From assembly GCA_012295275.1 (NCBI GenBank), contig CM022665.1:43576152-43640151 (forward strand): a stretch of 64,000 nucleotides of DNA, read 5' to 3'. Below, one piece after another: positions 42,142-53,330 of the stretch. Numbering within the stretch: position 1 is the stretch's first letter; each line of letters starts with the position of its first letter. Below the pieces are notes generated by a model. It ran no database searches. It was given only the letters and a program-made list of their open reading frames with translations, and was not told the DNA's origin. Origin of the DNA: Chrysomallon squamiferum (lineage: Eukaryota > Mollusca > Gastropoda > Neomphalida > Peltospiridae). A program made the position numbers and the translations under genes.

Positions 42142-43255
42142 AGGGAAGATAAATCATTCTTATGATAAAACATGGTCAGCAATTATATTCCAGTTTTTAT
42201 GGTTTGTGGCCACCATGATTTTCAACATTACAGTTGTTGTCGTCATCATCATCATTTATTTATTTATTTAAAACATTTTTAATTTATAAAACATGCAAGA
42301 ATCACAACTTTGCCTGCTTTCTTATAGTATTTTGCATTAAGAAGGATATTGGAGAAAATCTTGTTAATATTTTTATTCAACAGGTTGTATAAATTGTCAT
42401 CGAACATACAAATAATGTCAAATAATGTGGACAATAAGTCAAGATTATAAAATAATTGTGTACGCAACATATTTTAATACAGATGTTGGAATTTTTCATT
42501 ATTAAATAACTGCTAGAGATAAAATTGTCTCTTTTGGAACTGTTTCAACATGGTAGATGTCAACAGAAGAAGATCTGGTTTTTGGTTGTTGAGGTCACAG
42601 AACTAGAACTGTAACCACTGGAGATTATGTAGACAGTCTGTATATATGTATAAAAAATATAATGCAGTAATGATTAAGATTTATTTCAGTGGTTGAGAGA
42701 CAACTGTGTTGTGTGTATGATGTTGTAAAGACCACATTTGATTTATAATTCTATTATTAGACTTTAACCGAGCGCAGTAAATTCGGTCTGACCCACGGAA
42801 CAAAGAAAATAAAATCTGCATATATATACTGTACATTCATATTTATGTCTGATACATATTTCTTTTGTCTTCTGCTTCCTTTGTTTTTTAAAATAATTTA
42901 TTTGACATCTTTGTTCCCTCGAAAAATAATTTAAATATGTTTGTAAGTGCATTTTCTTATGCTTCAGTAAGGTAACTTAATATTTAACAGAATTCTTTCT
43001 TTACTTTATATTTTGTTTAAACTTTAGTTGCATGTTTCAAATAAAACATCTATTTAGAAAAAGAAAAAAATAATAACAAATTTGAATAAATTTTCTGCTA
43101 AAAAGTACTACAGAATTTTCTCTCACAAAGTAAATGAAATACAGCATACATTGGTGTTTCATTTCATTTCTTTTAAATTTTATCAAGCAGAAAACTTCTA
43201 TTCTCTACAGTTCAACATATTTTAAAATTACACTGTTAAATATGAGACTGTATTA
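42086..43255. other. AT-rich sequence, poly-A tract
   Basis: A tract at 42,103-42,138; (TTTA)n near 42,255-42,270. The 63- and 62-aa minus-strand frames show no domain. Confidence 0.6.
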
Positions 43256-43560
43256 ACCAGAGACACTAGAAGAAAAAGCCTGTTTCCATCATGCTTTGGA
43301 CAGTTTTGATTAATTATTAGCAAGTGATCTTTTGTATGTACTTGTTGAAATTAAACCTTTGTAACATGATTTGTGGAACATTAGCTCTAACAGAAAACAA
43401 GAAATTGCATACACCAAAGAAACCAGAAGTAAAAACCTGTTTCCATCATTTTTTTATTTTTTATTATTAATTATGAGGAAATGATCTTTTATATACTTGT
43501 GAAGTTATAACTTTTAAGATATGATTTACAGAAGACTGGCTGCATTGAAAATTGCTCCAA
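43256..43560. repeat. Tandem duplication, period about 156 bp
   Basis: ACCAGAGACACTAGAAGAAA at 43,256 and ACCAAAGAAACCAGAAGTAA at 43,412 start two units that continue AGCCTGTTTCCATCAT/AACCTGTTTCCATCAT, AGTGATCTTTTGTATGTACT/AATGATCTTTTATATACTTG and AACATGATTTGTGGAACATT/GATATGATTTACAGAAGACT. Confidence 0.85.
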
Positions 43561-43700
43561 GGATGTGCTGAAAAGGATTGATCCTTTGACCTCCTCCACC
43601 TAGTCCAGTGTCTCCTTCAGGCTTATCATATAATCAGTACATGCAGCAGATGCATTTCACTCCTTGTCCTATGTAAACTGCATCCCACACTGTCAAGTTT
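43525..43700 (+). mobile_element. Probable eroded SINE, gastropod type
   Basis: GGCTGCATTGAAAATTGCTC (box A region, about 43,537) and AAGGATTGATCCTTTG (box B, about 43,572) have tRNA-like order and spacing, and GGATGTGCTG between them recalls the GATGCGCGGTCGG string of the family. Weaker body blocks follow: TAGTCCAGTGTCTCC, GTACATGCAGCAG and TTGTCCTATGTAAACTGCAT. Confidence 0.4.
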
Positions 43701-43867
43701 TGTGTCAGGTTGTTTTATTTCCTTGGTGAACAAAAGCAGAAATTATCCTTCACATCAAGTGACGTAGGTTTTTACACTTAGCAACAGTTTGACAGCTTGT
43801 TCAGGGGTGGCATGTATTTGTTCAAAAAGAAGTGAAAAGACCAAATATAAGGGTTTATATATCTTCT

Positions 43868-43900
<33 letters not shown>

Positions 43901-44162
43901 CTTTGATTGATTGGTTGAACATAGTCTGTCTTCAGAAAGAAAGAAACCAACCCATGTTTATATAGTCGTCACAGAGATTTTAGATTAATGGTGTAATTCA
44001 AGTATTTAAGGAAAAAAATAAAGAGAGAAAAGTTTAAGGTGTATGCTAAGTAAGCAGTTGTTAGGTCTAAACTGATCTGTGTTTGACACAGATACAGTTT
44101 AAAATTTTCTTATGAGAGGTGTAATTCAAGAAAATAATAATAATAATAATAATAATTATAAA

Positions 44163-44206
<44 letters not shown>

Positions 44207-44979
44207 TAATAATGATAAAGAGTAATAATAAAAGTTTTAGCTTTTTGCATCAGTAGCAGTTTGTTCTTAGAAACAGGATCTTTCATTTATACTGTGGTTG
44301 GGTTGTAAATAGCGGTGTCCATTTTCAAAGGAAGACAACTAGATACCTGTATTGGAATGAGGATGAAAATAAATCCACCATCTTGAATGTCAGAACTGAA
44401 TAAACAGACCTACATGTTGTATCACCAGAGATGAATCACAGTGAGAAAACAATAATCTGAGATGTTGAAACAGTCTGAGTTTATTTTCATACATACGTAA
44501 CTTAGTACCTGGTTCTGGGTCAGAAGCATTAGTCACTGAAATGATATGTAAACGTGTGAAATTTAGACAGAATTCAAGTTGAAGGAGAAAGAAAGAGAGA
44601 GAGAATGAATGAATGAATGAATATTTTGTTTAGTAACACCTCAAGAACATTTTGTTTATTTATTTATCTGTTTATTTTATTTTATTTTATTTTATTTATT
44701 TATTTATTTTATTTTTAAATATTTAATTTTATTTATATTTTATTTTTATATATTTTATTTTATTTATTTTTTTTAATATTTTTTATTTATTTGTTTATAC
44801 TAAACGAAAGTATATGTAAAATGTCTTCTTTGTTTTTGGAAGTGAACAATAGTCAAATACTGAATTATTTAAAGGAGTAAATGTCATATTTTAATAACAG
44901 TTTTTCATTGTTGTAAATTCATTGCATGGTGATCATTAATGTGAGAAGAAATGAAATATAATCAGCAACATGAACCTTT
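43701..44979. other. AT-rich sequence with T tract, (AAT)n and (TTTA)n
   Basis: T tract at 43,869-43,898; (AAT)n at 44,132-44,220; (GAAT)n at 44,603-44,623; TTTA/TTTTA low complexity at 44,650-44,800. No gene recognised. Confidence 0.7.
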
Positions 44980-45060
44980 CTGAAGATAAGAGAGCACACA
45001 CCAAAGCATTTGATACCAGTCATGAGCACAAGTTGGATTGGGACAAAAGCTATTCATAGA
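44980..45060 (-). mobile_element. SINE body fragment, gastropod type
   Basis: On the minus strand GTCCCAATCCAACTTGTGCT, CATGACTGGTATCAAATGCT and TTGGTGTGTGCTCTCTTATC run in the same order and spacing as the GTTCCAGCCAGTGCACCACG, ACTGGTATATCAAAGGCC and GTGGTATGTGCTATCCTGTC blocks. The head is not clear upstream. Confidence 0.65.
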
Positions 45061-46611
45061 AAAGAATACTTAGCCTATGAATATAACATTAAAATGAGAG
45101 TGCTGAGCTAAGAATGAAAAGCTTTTTTTTGATGTTTTTTTAAAGGAACAAAACAGTACTTACCATCATCTTTAGCAAGAATACTCAGTCTGTTGAATCA
45201 ATTTAATTAATTACTTGGTATGTTAAGCTAATTTGATCTATTGAAATGAACATAATATAAATAATATATTGTTCACATATTAAAGTGAATAATTCTTGGT
45301 AACTGAGAAGAAAATAAGGTTAAAAAAAACAATCTAATAAATGTGACGGCTTTATAAAATAAAATAAATGACAAGGATTAATTTTCAATGAATCAGAATA
45401 AATTAGAAATGGGATAAATTTACTGCAAGCAAGATGGTTTACAAATCCACAAACCTCTTTGAATTTATAAATGTAAATAATAGTAAAAAAGAAGAAAAAA
45501 TAATAATAATAAAAAATATATATATGTATATACATAAAAATATAATACTAAATAAATAAATAAAAATAATTAAAAAATTAAAAAAAGATAAATGTAATAA
45601 AATATAAAAATAAAAATAAAAATTGGGAGAAGAAAGAAGAGAAAAAAAAAGAAGAAAGAAATTAAATAAATTGCATGTCAAAACATAGACAAAGCCATCA
45701 CTTGTGCTAAAATGTGAATGCAACTAAAACCACTATGCTTCACCCAGGCTGCTGAACCTGAACAGTAATACAAGCAATTTTTCAAGTCTGTCATATGATC
45801 AGAAACTGCTGTTGTAAAAAAAAAAAAAAAAAAAAAAATTAAATAAATAATAAATTCAGAAACGAGGAAAGATTTTATGATAAAAGCAAATGCATTCTTA
45901 ACAATAAACAGGTTGGCTAAATTTTTACATCCCTGTTCTGTAATACTCAGTACATCCTTGTTTTCCTTGTACTCTAAGGTTGTATTAGCTTTTTTTTTTT
46001 CAAATTCCATTTGAAACTTGAAAGAATGTTTAATAAGTAACACCCCAGCACAAAATATTCACCAGGTTCTGATTATGAAACAAATTCAGTTAATATTTGC
46101 GACGGCAAGTAAGGTGATTAAATTTTTAGATCATTAAAATTAATGATGACATTTTTAACAAACACAGATTGCCTGCAGTTAAATAATGTCCCTTCTGCTT
46201 AGAAGTTTATATTTCATATTAATTAAAAAAAAAAAATTAATTATAAGTCGGTTAATAAGGAAGGATAAAAACAGAATAAAATAATTATAAAAAAAAAATA
46301 ATAATAATAAAAATAAATTCTGAGTTTGTATAAGATTGGAAAAATAGGTTTGATGCACTGAAATTTGAGAAATGAAAATACAAATAAAAAAAAAAATTAA
46401 AAAAACCTCCCTTCTTTTTGTCAGATATTGGCTATAGAGTTTGTGTGTTGTACTGTTTATGTGTTAAATCTTTTAAAGAAATGCATACACACATCACAGC
46501 CGTGAAAAACACTGAAGACTATGTGCTACAGTGAGACCGTATTACAATACGTGGAAATGTATCCTGCAATATATCTTTCAGATTCTTAAAATATACGCTG
46601 GCATTAATTAT
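45061..46611. other. AT-rich sequence with A-rich blocks
   Basis: A-rich low complexity at 45,480-45,665 and 46,220-46,410; A tract at 45,816-45,838. Frames of 94 and 121 aa are F/L/I-rich translations. Confidence 0.6.
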
Positions 46612-46945
46612 CTCTCTCTCACACACACGTACATGCACAAATGAAGTATTGTACAATGTAGCCAACAGATTTTAAAACTTTTTTTTATTTATATTTTTTA
46701 TACTTGTTTTAATGCTTTAAAAAAAAGAAGAAACTGACATACGTACACAAACCAAGCACATATACAGTACGTACATACAGACAGGTATGCAAACACACAC
46801 ACCACTAAACCAAGCACATACAAAGAGAGTATTGTACATATTTACATACGTATACACAAACATGCATACATTTACATACGTACGTACACACACACATACA
46901 ACCCACCACAGATGTTCATACACACTCCTTATATAATATATATAT
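46612..46945. repeat. Imperfect CA/CATA/CGTA simple sequence
   Basis: CACACACGTACATGCACAAA and ACCAAGCACATA-AGTA strings recur (about 46,750 and 46,809; TTTACATACGTA at 46,840 and 46,870), so part is a diverged duplication of about 60 bp. (TA)n at 46,933-46,947. Confidence 0.8.
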
Positions 46946-47014
46946 ATTACATTACATTTTTTTTATTTATATGTATTTTTTTAAATTATCTCTGATTTAA
47001 ACTAACAGATGCAA

Positions 47015-47345
47015 TCCACACGGCTGTGTTATAACTGCTAACACCTTGTCAGCCCACGTAAGTATTTACTGTCACATCTTTGTGTGACTGCAGTACAGGT
47101 ATGTTTGATATCTGCTCTTACACCTGTTTCTTCGCTGGTGCAGGTAAGCAGCTCGGTCTCCTGTGTACACACACTCGCTTCTTAACCCGGCTTTAATTCT
47201 GAATGAACAACTTTGCATCCAGTGACTGACCCTGATTTGAATCGAGCGTTCTCATTGGCCGATGCGAAAAAACAAGGGCAAAACACTCTCCAGCTTTTGT
47301 CAGAGCTCGTTGCTGATAAATGTGGATTGTGTGTGTGGTTGGGTA
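47015..47345. promoter_or_regulatory. Candidate regulatory island with inverted CCAAT box
   Basis: Normal complexity: CACACGGCTGTGTTATAACT, TGTGTGACTGCAGTACAGGT, TTACACCTGTTTCTTCGCTG and GGTGCAGGTAAGCAGCTCGG. TCTCATTGGCCGATGCG (about 47,260) contains an inverted CCAAT box. GTGCAGGTAAG and CCCACGTAAGTAT are donor-like strings, but no exon with coding signature adjoins them. Confidence 0.3.
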
Positions 47346-48703
47346 CCTACCCATCACTTATGTTATTGATTGGTTTGTGGTGAAGAGCTGTGAAAAGGTT
47401 TGATAAAACATTGCTGTCTTTAAAATTTCCTTTCCCCCCACACACTTGCCTTCACCTTAAAAAAAAAAAAAAAAAAAAAAAGGAAACGAAGTTTATCACC
47501 TTCATTTCCGGCCATTTTTAATTCTTCAGAAATAGGGTAGTTGTAATGTATAATGAGTTGTTAAGGGTTTTTTTTGCTCGGCTCACAGTTTGGTTTCTGT
47601 TCACGCTGGGATAGCCCCCGTGAAGAGGACAGAATACTTAAATCAGTTTTTGTCAAGTGTACCCTTCTACCTTTCAGTCCATCCAGCAAACAGCATTGTT
47701 ATTACACTACCTGGTCTAATTTCTCATCATTAATAGAATACAGTGGCCTTTTCTGAATATTTGACTTAGATTTTTGTTTTTATTTTTGAGGCTGGTTTTT
47801 TGTAGTCTTTATTTAACGAAGAAAAATAAAAAATCATACACACTGGTTTTTTTTATTTATATATTTATTATCTCCAAAAGATATAAAAATTCAAAAGAAA
47901 AATTGTTGCAGAATCGATGCTGTGAAAATCGGTCACTTTTTTGTGACTGATAGCAATGTAAATTTTTTTTTTAGTTTGAATAGATTTAAATGAGCATCAT
48001 TGATTTGCCTCCAGGTGTTTGCACAAATGCAGTTTAATAAGTGTAAGAGGTAACATATTTTTAAAATTTCTTATTATTTTGTAACAGATAAATAGTTTAA
48101 ATTTGAAAGCAATATTCATTACTTTACCAAAAGCATATACTACGTCTTACAATGCTCTTGAAATTACTATCTTGCTTAGGCCATTCATTTAAAATGTAAA
48201 CTGAAAATCATATATGTGATAATTGTGATATATATATGAAAAATATTTTATCACTTGTGCATTTTCACATTTATCAGAATTAGAATCGATACTGAGTTTT
48301 GTTCTTGGAAAGCTATTTGTCCTGCTGAGTCTCTATAAGTAAAGCAGTTGTTAAAAGTCACACTTTTTTTTTTTCCAGACCTGTTTTGAATCCATTTTCC
48401 ACTTGGTTGATTTTATGTTATCCTGAGGCAAAAAAGAACATTAAAAACCTTCCTAGATTGAAAAATACGACAATATTAAATGACTACCTCGGTAATTTTG
48501 TAAATGTGTAAGGAAGAAAGGTTGAGTTCTTTTTTTTCTTTATTTTTTTTTCAAGTATCTGCTTTTGTTGCTGTTTTTTTTTATTGTTTCTTTAAAAAAA
48601 AAATCTACAACATCATATAATATATTTTAGTTTTTATTTAGTTTACATGTTATTATCCTGTTACTCCACACGTTTATTCTGTCAGGTCATTACATTACAA
48701 ATG
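47346..48703. other. AT-rich unique sequence
   Basis: A tract at 47,460-47,480. The 60-aa frame at 47,574-47,756 lacks any domain. Nothing else recognised. Confidence 0.5.
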
Positions 48704-48860
48704 AATGAGAGAGAGAGAGAGGGAGAGGGAGGGGGGGGCTAGCTACACAGTAATAGTGAGTGAAAGAAGGAGATAGGATCAGTGGGGTGTGAGAGAATAC
48801 AGAAAAAAAGCAAAGGAGAGATACAGAATAGCAGAGGGAGAGAGATTGATATTGAGAGTG
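48704..48860. repeat. Imperfect GA-rich simple sequence
   Basis: GAGAGAGAGAGAGGGAGAGG at 48,710 and similar purine strings to 48,853. Confidence 0.8.
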
Positions 48861-49108
48861 AAAATTTATTATTTTGGAAAACAAATTTAAAAATCAAACA
48901 TTAACAGTTACAAATCTTTTTTTTTTTCTTCGATAAATTTACCTTCATTTAAAAGGAGAAAAACCAAAGGTTCATGTGTATTACATTTCCGTAACCCGGT
49001 ATGTTTTTAAATGTTTTGAATACCCAATTTTCTGTGGTTTACAAATGTTTTGATTAACTAGGCACACCAAACAAGTCTGTGATTGTGAAGACAAATTTCA
49101 AACTTCAA
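48861..49108. other. AT-rich unique sequence
   Basis: Nothing recognised. Confidence 0.5.
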
Positions 49109-49135
49109 AGTACAACTCATCCCAGCATGCTTTGC
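49109..49135 (+). promoter_or_regulatory. ZNF143/Staf-like site
   Basis: TACAACTCATCCCAGCATGC, then TTTGCC. The CCCAGCATGCTTTGC core fits most positions of the Staf/ZNF143 consensus (CCCAGCATGCCTTGCG form), and the preceding TACAACT recalls the extended ACTACAATTCCCAGCATGC motif of vertebrate promoters, interrupted here by two bases. The flank (49,080-49,260) is of normal complexity. No snRNA gene or exon lies nearby. Confidence 0.3.
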
Positions 49136-49433
49136 CGAGCAAACTACAGGCTGGTTTGTCAATCCGCACTAATCTTGTTGGTAAATGTGACCAGTTGTAA
49201 AGCAAGTGCTACACTCAACTGTACGTTTGTCACCCACAAAAATATTGATGGTGTTAGACTCTAGAGCTGTTCTCTTTTTTCCTTCTTTTTTTTTTTGAGT
49301 CACTGCTTCATTGAGAGAGAACTAGTTTTTTTTTACTTTTCGTTAATTACCTGACAGGTGTTGTGAGTCATAGGTATAATAAATGTATATCGTTTGTACA
49401 GGTAAAGTCAAGAGCTTGTGGAGACGGTCAATG

Positions 49434-49466
<33 letters not shown>

Positions 49467-49688
49467 ACATCCGCTTTGAGTAAAGTTGACCTCGGAGGTT
49501 TCAGTGCTCTCTGTTTTTGTGTGAAATAATATGTAGATTTGTTTGTGAGATTGTAAGTGTGAAAATTACAGACTGTAGTGGGATGGTTGCAGGTGTGGTG
49601 TTATTCAGATTTATATTCAAAATTATTTAACATTCGTGATTATTCAAGTCAAGTCAATGTAATAAATAAATATTAATAAAAAAGAAAA

Positions 49689-49719
<31 letters not shown>

Positions 49720-51487
49720 GCAGTGTTATTTATTTTAAATTTTAATATTTTTTTTTCGTGTGATACAGTATATCTGTTTGTGTTGTAAGTAATTAATATT
49801 TATTATGCAGCTACATTTTTGTTCAGTTTTTGTGGCTGGTGGCGTAGTATCAAAGGCTGTTTGCTGTGCATGATTTCTGGTCTGTTGGAAGTATCTGCTA
49901 CAAATCCTGTGTCATTGATAATATAATAACATCCAGTGGAGTGACATAAGACTTGTTTCCTGTAGGACTTTATTATTACCAAATCATGTTTAGCTTTATT
50001 AGCATAAAAAAGTGCTTTAAGAAATGTTCATACATTCATTTTAAGATTTTAAAAAAAAAAAAAAAAAAAAAAAAATTTTTTTTACTAAGTAACCTCAACA
50101 CTTGAGACCGCATGATATTATTAATGCGAATAACCGACATGATAGGAAAATTCATTGTTCCGTGAATTTCATTTCATGAATGGGTCTTTATTCAATATAT
50201 TACAGGATATTTTTGTAATAAGTCGTAAATTACGATTTTGTAATGTTGAAAACAGAAAGATGAAGGCAGCCGCCCCATGAATTTCTCTCACCTCCTAAGA
50301 AATGCATTTTAATACTTAAGAAAACACAAAACACAGCTTTTAGGCAAACGCTAGAATGTGAAACAGTCACGAGAGTGCATTGAGGAGGATAGATCTTGCA
50401 GTCTGTTGTACCTCATTAAAAAAATGATGTACAGAAGACTGCAGTCTTCATTTTGGAACCTAAACTGTTCCACCTCAACATAGCATTTAAAATGAAAGGG
50501 GGAATAAAATTTAAAAACCCTGAAAAATGCATCATGTTTTGGAAGTAAGTGAGAAACAGTATTCTTGATGTGCTGTGTTAAACAGTGAATTAACACAACA
50601 GGTAGAATCAATACGAAACACTGTGCAGCGATTCTGAAAGCCAGCTTGGTCAAGGCTTGGTCACAGCTTCTTGAACAAACAACAAACATCTTAGTTTACC
50701 TAAATAGGAAATCATTTTTCCCTTTTGTTTCGCAGCGTCTGAAACTTCAGCTGGTATATTGTAATAATATTTCATATGTAAATGATTTATTGTCATTTGA
50801 TCCAAAGCTGGATTTTGATAGTAAACGATTATTTCACTTACTATTTAATGTTCCTTTTGATCAGTATATTAAACTGAGCTGTTAATCCTGAGTTTAGATC
50901 AAGAATAGTTTTGTTTTTCTGGACATTTAATATGCTTACTGTTATTTTGTTCACTCTGTTAAAACTGAAGAATTCCAGGCTTAAAGCAAATTTTTTAATC
51001 TGAAGGCTGTTTTAATCTTGATAAATGCATATAAGGTTCAAGTATGACTTTTCAGGAAAATAAAAGTATTATTAATTCCATTCTTGGGAAATACTCAGAA
51101 ATGGTAACAGACAGAAATAATATTAAACTGTGCTTAGTAATTAATATGAATACAGCTGGGAATTTTTTTTTTTTTTTTTTTTTTAATTTAAAAAAAAAAA
51201 AAATTATTTTTGGGGCTAGCTTCATTTGCCATAAAATGTTTATCTGCAGTTACCAGCATTTAATTCCAAATGTGAGATAAGAGAAAAAACTAATTTAGCT
51301 AACTTAATGATTTACACACAAATGCAAATGTTGTTTTTATCTTAATAAAAGTAATAATAATCAAATGTTTAAATTTATTTTGTAGGTAACTGCAGAATGG
51401 TCTGTTTAGTTCTCCTTTCCGACTATGAAGATTAAAAAATGTAAGTTTGGTGATTAACATTTCATATCATCTGAGCTGAAGCAGATA
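49136..51487. other. Mixed and AT-rich sequence
   Basis: A tracts at 49,436-49,465 and 50,050-50,075; (TA)n(CA)n at 49,691-49,719; a T tract followed by an A tract at 51,163-51,204. The stretch 50,250-50,900 has mixed complexity with 112-aa (-) and 79-aa (+) frames that I cannot assign to a family. Confidence 0.5.
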
Positions 51488-51655
51488 GTGGGATGTCAGC
51501 TGTGGATAGGTGGTTGGGTTGCAGGCTCAAACCTTCTCAGAGTATCCATTGAGTTAGTTTCCGTTCCAGCCTTTGACTGTATGTGTTTCCCAGTTTATGG
51601 GAAGATACAAATAAAAATATCCTTGCTGATAATTGATAAAAAAAAAAAAAAAAAA
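51488..51655 (+). mobile_element. SINE, gastropod type, with A tail
   Basis: The head has GTGGGATGTCAGCTGTGG (about 51,488) and a box B-like GCAGGCTCAAACCTTCTC (51,521-51,538). The body has ATCCATTGAGTTAGTTTCCG, TTCCAGCCTTTGACTGTATG, TGTTTCCCAGTTTATGGGAA, then ATACAAATAAAAATATCCTT and GCTGATAATTG, ending in a 17-nt A tract (about 51,638). All blocks are in order. The ACGACTGGTATATCAAAGG segment is deleted. Confidence 0.75.
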
Positions 51656-52189
51656 AAATAGCACATCAAAATATGGAATTAGTTTTCTCCCCCTCCAAGT
51701 GTATCATAGCATATCCCCCCTTAGATTAATGGTATGTGGAGTATGAATAAAATATTTTTTCCTTTAGATATTTCTTAAACGATATTTCTTCTAAGAAAAA
51801 AAAATGAGTTAAAGCTTTAATAAACTTAAATGGTTTACCCTCACTGCATGTTCATCATGGGGAAAAGTCTATTGTTCTCTTCATCAGGGAAGTAAAAAAA
51901 AAAAGTAAATGATTAACATATTTCTATCTTTTACGGTTTTGGCATGACCATTGTGTCTGCAATCTGAGAATTCATTCAACTGCCATGTTCATGACAATAA
52001 GAAAAAGAAAGAAAAAAAAAAAATCAGGTAAAGAAACAGTGTGAAAATTTTGTATGGAACTTAATTAGCAAATGGGGAACTGAGAACTTGTTGATACAGA
52101 TAGTCAGCCACACAATGCACGGACAACCTGTTGCTACACAAGTCTTCTTCAACTTTTGTTAAAAACCTTATCATTTATCTTGCTTTGCT
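51656..52189. other. AT-rich unique sequence
   Basis: Nothing recognised apart from A tracts (51,895-51,904; 52,011-52,023). Confidence 0.5.
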
Positions 52190-52490
52190 TCTCTCTCAGG
52201 ATCACCCCCAGCCTGATAAAGAACATTTTAATCTCGCTGATAAATGGCCATCCATCTTGTTGGCTGAATTGAGCCTGATAGGCTGATGGCATTGTCATGT
52301 CTTTAGCATTCCTCAGTGGACAGCCCTGTTTGTAAAGGTATCTGAAATATTAACCGCGGTGGCTGTGCTCGGTTTAAATCATTTCCAAATCTCTCCTCAC
52401 CAATTGTTCTCCAGCCCAGCTACAAAGTGCAGAATAATGAGCCACATGATTTGTTGTGTAGATCCTGCGTGTGGTACTGTAAACAGTGTT
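52190..52490. promoter_or_regulatory. Candidate conserved non-coding element
   Basis: About 300 bp of clean GC-balanced sequence. It holds CAGCCTGATAAAGAACATTT, TTAATCTCGCTGATAAATGG, CCATCCATCTTGTTGGCTGA (YY1-like), GCATTCCTC (TEAD-like), CCCTGTTTGTAAAGG (forkhead-like) and ATTAACCGCGGTGG. CTGATA occurs four times (CTGATAAAG, CTGATAAATG, CTGATAGG, and CTGATAATTG upstream at 51,627). The 90-aa frame starting at 52,359 runs into the neighbouring duplication and is not convincing. Confidence 0.35.
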
Positions 52491-52492
52491 TC

Positions 52493-52670
52493 GTGTTATG
52501 AAACGAGCCCTCTGCAAAGAAAGTTAAAAAAATTACTTTCGGAAAAGTTTCATTTAAAAAAAAAAAAAAAAGGTTTTGCTTGTGGAGTTCATGTTTGTGT
52601 TATGAAACAAGCTCTTTGCAAAGAAGTTTAAAAAAAGATCCAGGTTTTGCTTGTGGAGTATGTGATTCAT
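52493..52670. repeat. Tandem duplication, period 104 bp
   Basis: GTGTTATGAAACGAGCCCTC at 52,493 recurs as GTGTTATGAAACAAGCTCTT at 52,597. GGTTTTGCTTGTGGAGT occurs at about 52,572 and 52,643. The A-rich middle of the second copy is shorter. Confidence 0.9.
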
Positions 52671-53159
52671 ATGTAAGAGTATTCATGTTTTATCTTAGGC
52701 TTTTTATTCGTTTATTTTATTTTTTTAAAAACATCTGTAAGTAACAATCAGTTTTGGTTGACTTTTGCAGAATCAGTATTGTTTAAAGTGAAATTACAAA
52801 TGAGGATCTTTAAAGTTCTTTTTGTTGTTGTGAAATGGATGTTTGCTGCTTAAAAGAATTTAAATGGATTATGTTTTTGTAACAATCTTTTGTTATTTAA
52901 TAGATTTCTTCTTTGTTTGGGCCATTTCGCTGTTGTAAGTGCCACAAAAGCAAAACAGAAAAAGACCACAAAAGAAAGAAGACAATATATGTACACTTCT
53001 GTACACTTCTGTACAAAAATGAACAAATAAAAACAAAACTAATAAACATTTTTTGTTCATTATTTTTCTTCTGTTCTCATGATAAAACAAATCACAAGTT
53101 GGAGGGATGTTGAGTACATGTTTATTAAGAAGGAATGGGTATTTCAATTTTAAATGTTA
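52671..53159. other. AT-rich unique sequence
   Basis: TGTACACTTC is repeated twice at about 52,989-53,010. The overlapping 84-aa (-) and 66-aa (+) frames have no domain. Confidence 0.5.
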
Positions 53160-53330
53160 AATAATTGTTAAGTTTCTAGAATAATGATGATAACAGAGGA
53201 AACTCACTGCCATTGTGTGAGCTACTCTTATTAATTAGCAGCTAGGATGCTTTTATAAGCACCTTCTCTTAGAAAGAAAAATAGCCTTTGAAAACTAGTT
53301 GAGAGGCATGGGTTGGAATGGAAAACCAAG
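53160..53330 (-). mobile_element. SINE body with 3' half, gastropod type
   Basis: On the minus strand: CCATTCCAACCCATGCCTCT, ACTAGTTTTCAAAGGCTATT, GAAGGTGCTTATAAAAGCAT, CCTAGCTGCTAATTAATAAG, AGTAGCTCACACAATGGCAG and TGAGTTTCCTCTG. These match GTTCCAGCCAGTGCACCACG, ACTGGTATATCAAAGGCCG, GATGGTGCATATAAAAGATC, CCTTGCTGCTAATCGAAAAG, AGTAGCCCATGAAGTGGCG and GGGTTTCCTCTC in order. This copy best shows the 3' half of the element. The head is lost. Confidence 0.75.

Noticed and set aside
47126-47170. Small exon bounded by a TTTCTTCGCTGGTGCAG acceptor and GTAAGC donor strings.
   Set aside because: The acceptor and donor strings coincide at one point, leaving no exon between them.
50351-50689. 112-aa minus-strand frame of mixed composition.
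   Set aside because: No domain or motif recognised, and no splice signals or neighbouring exon; kept only as a note in the regional entry.
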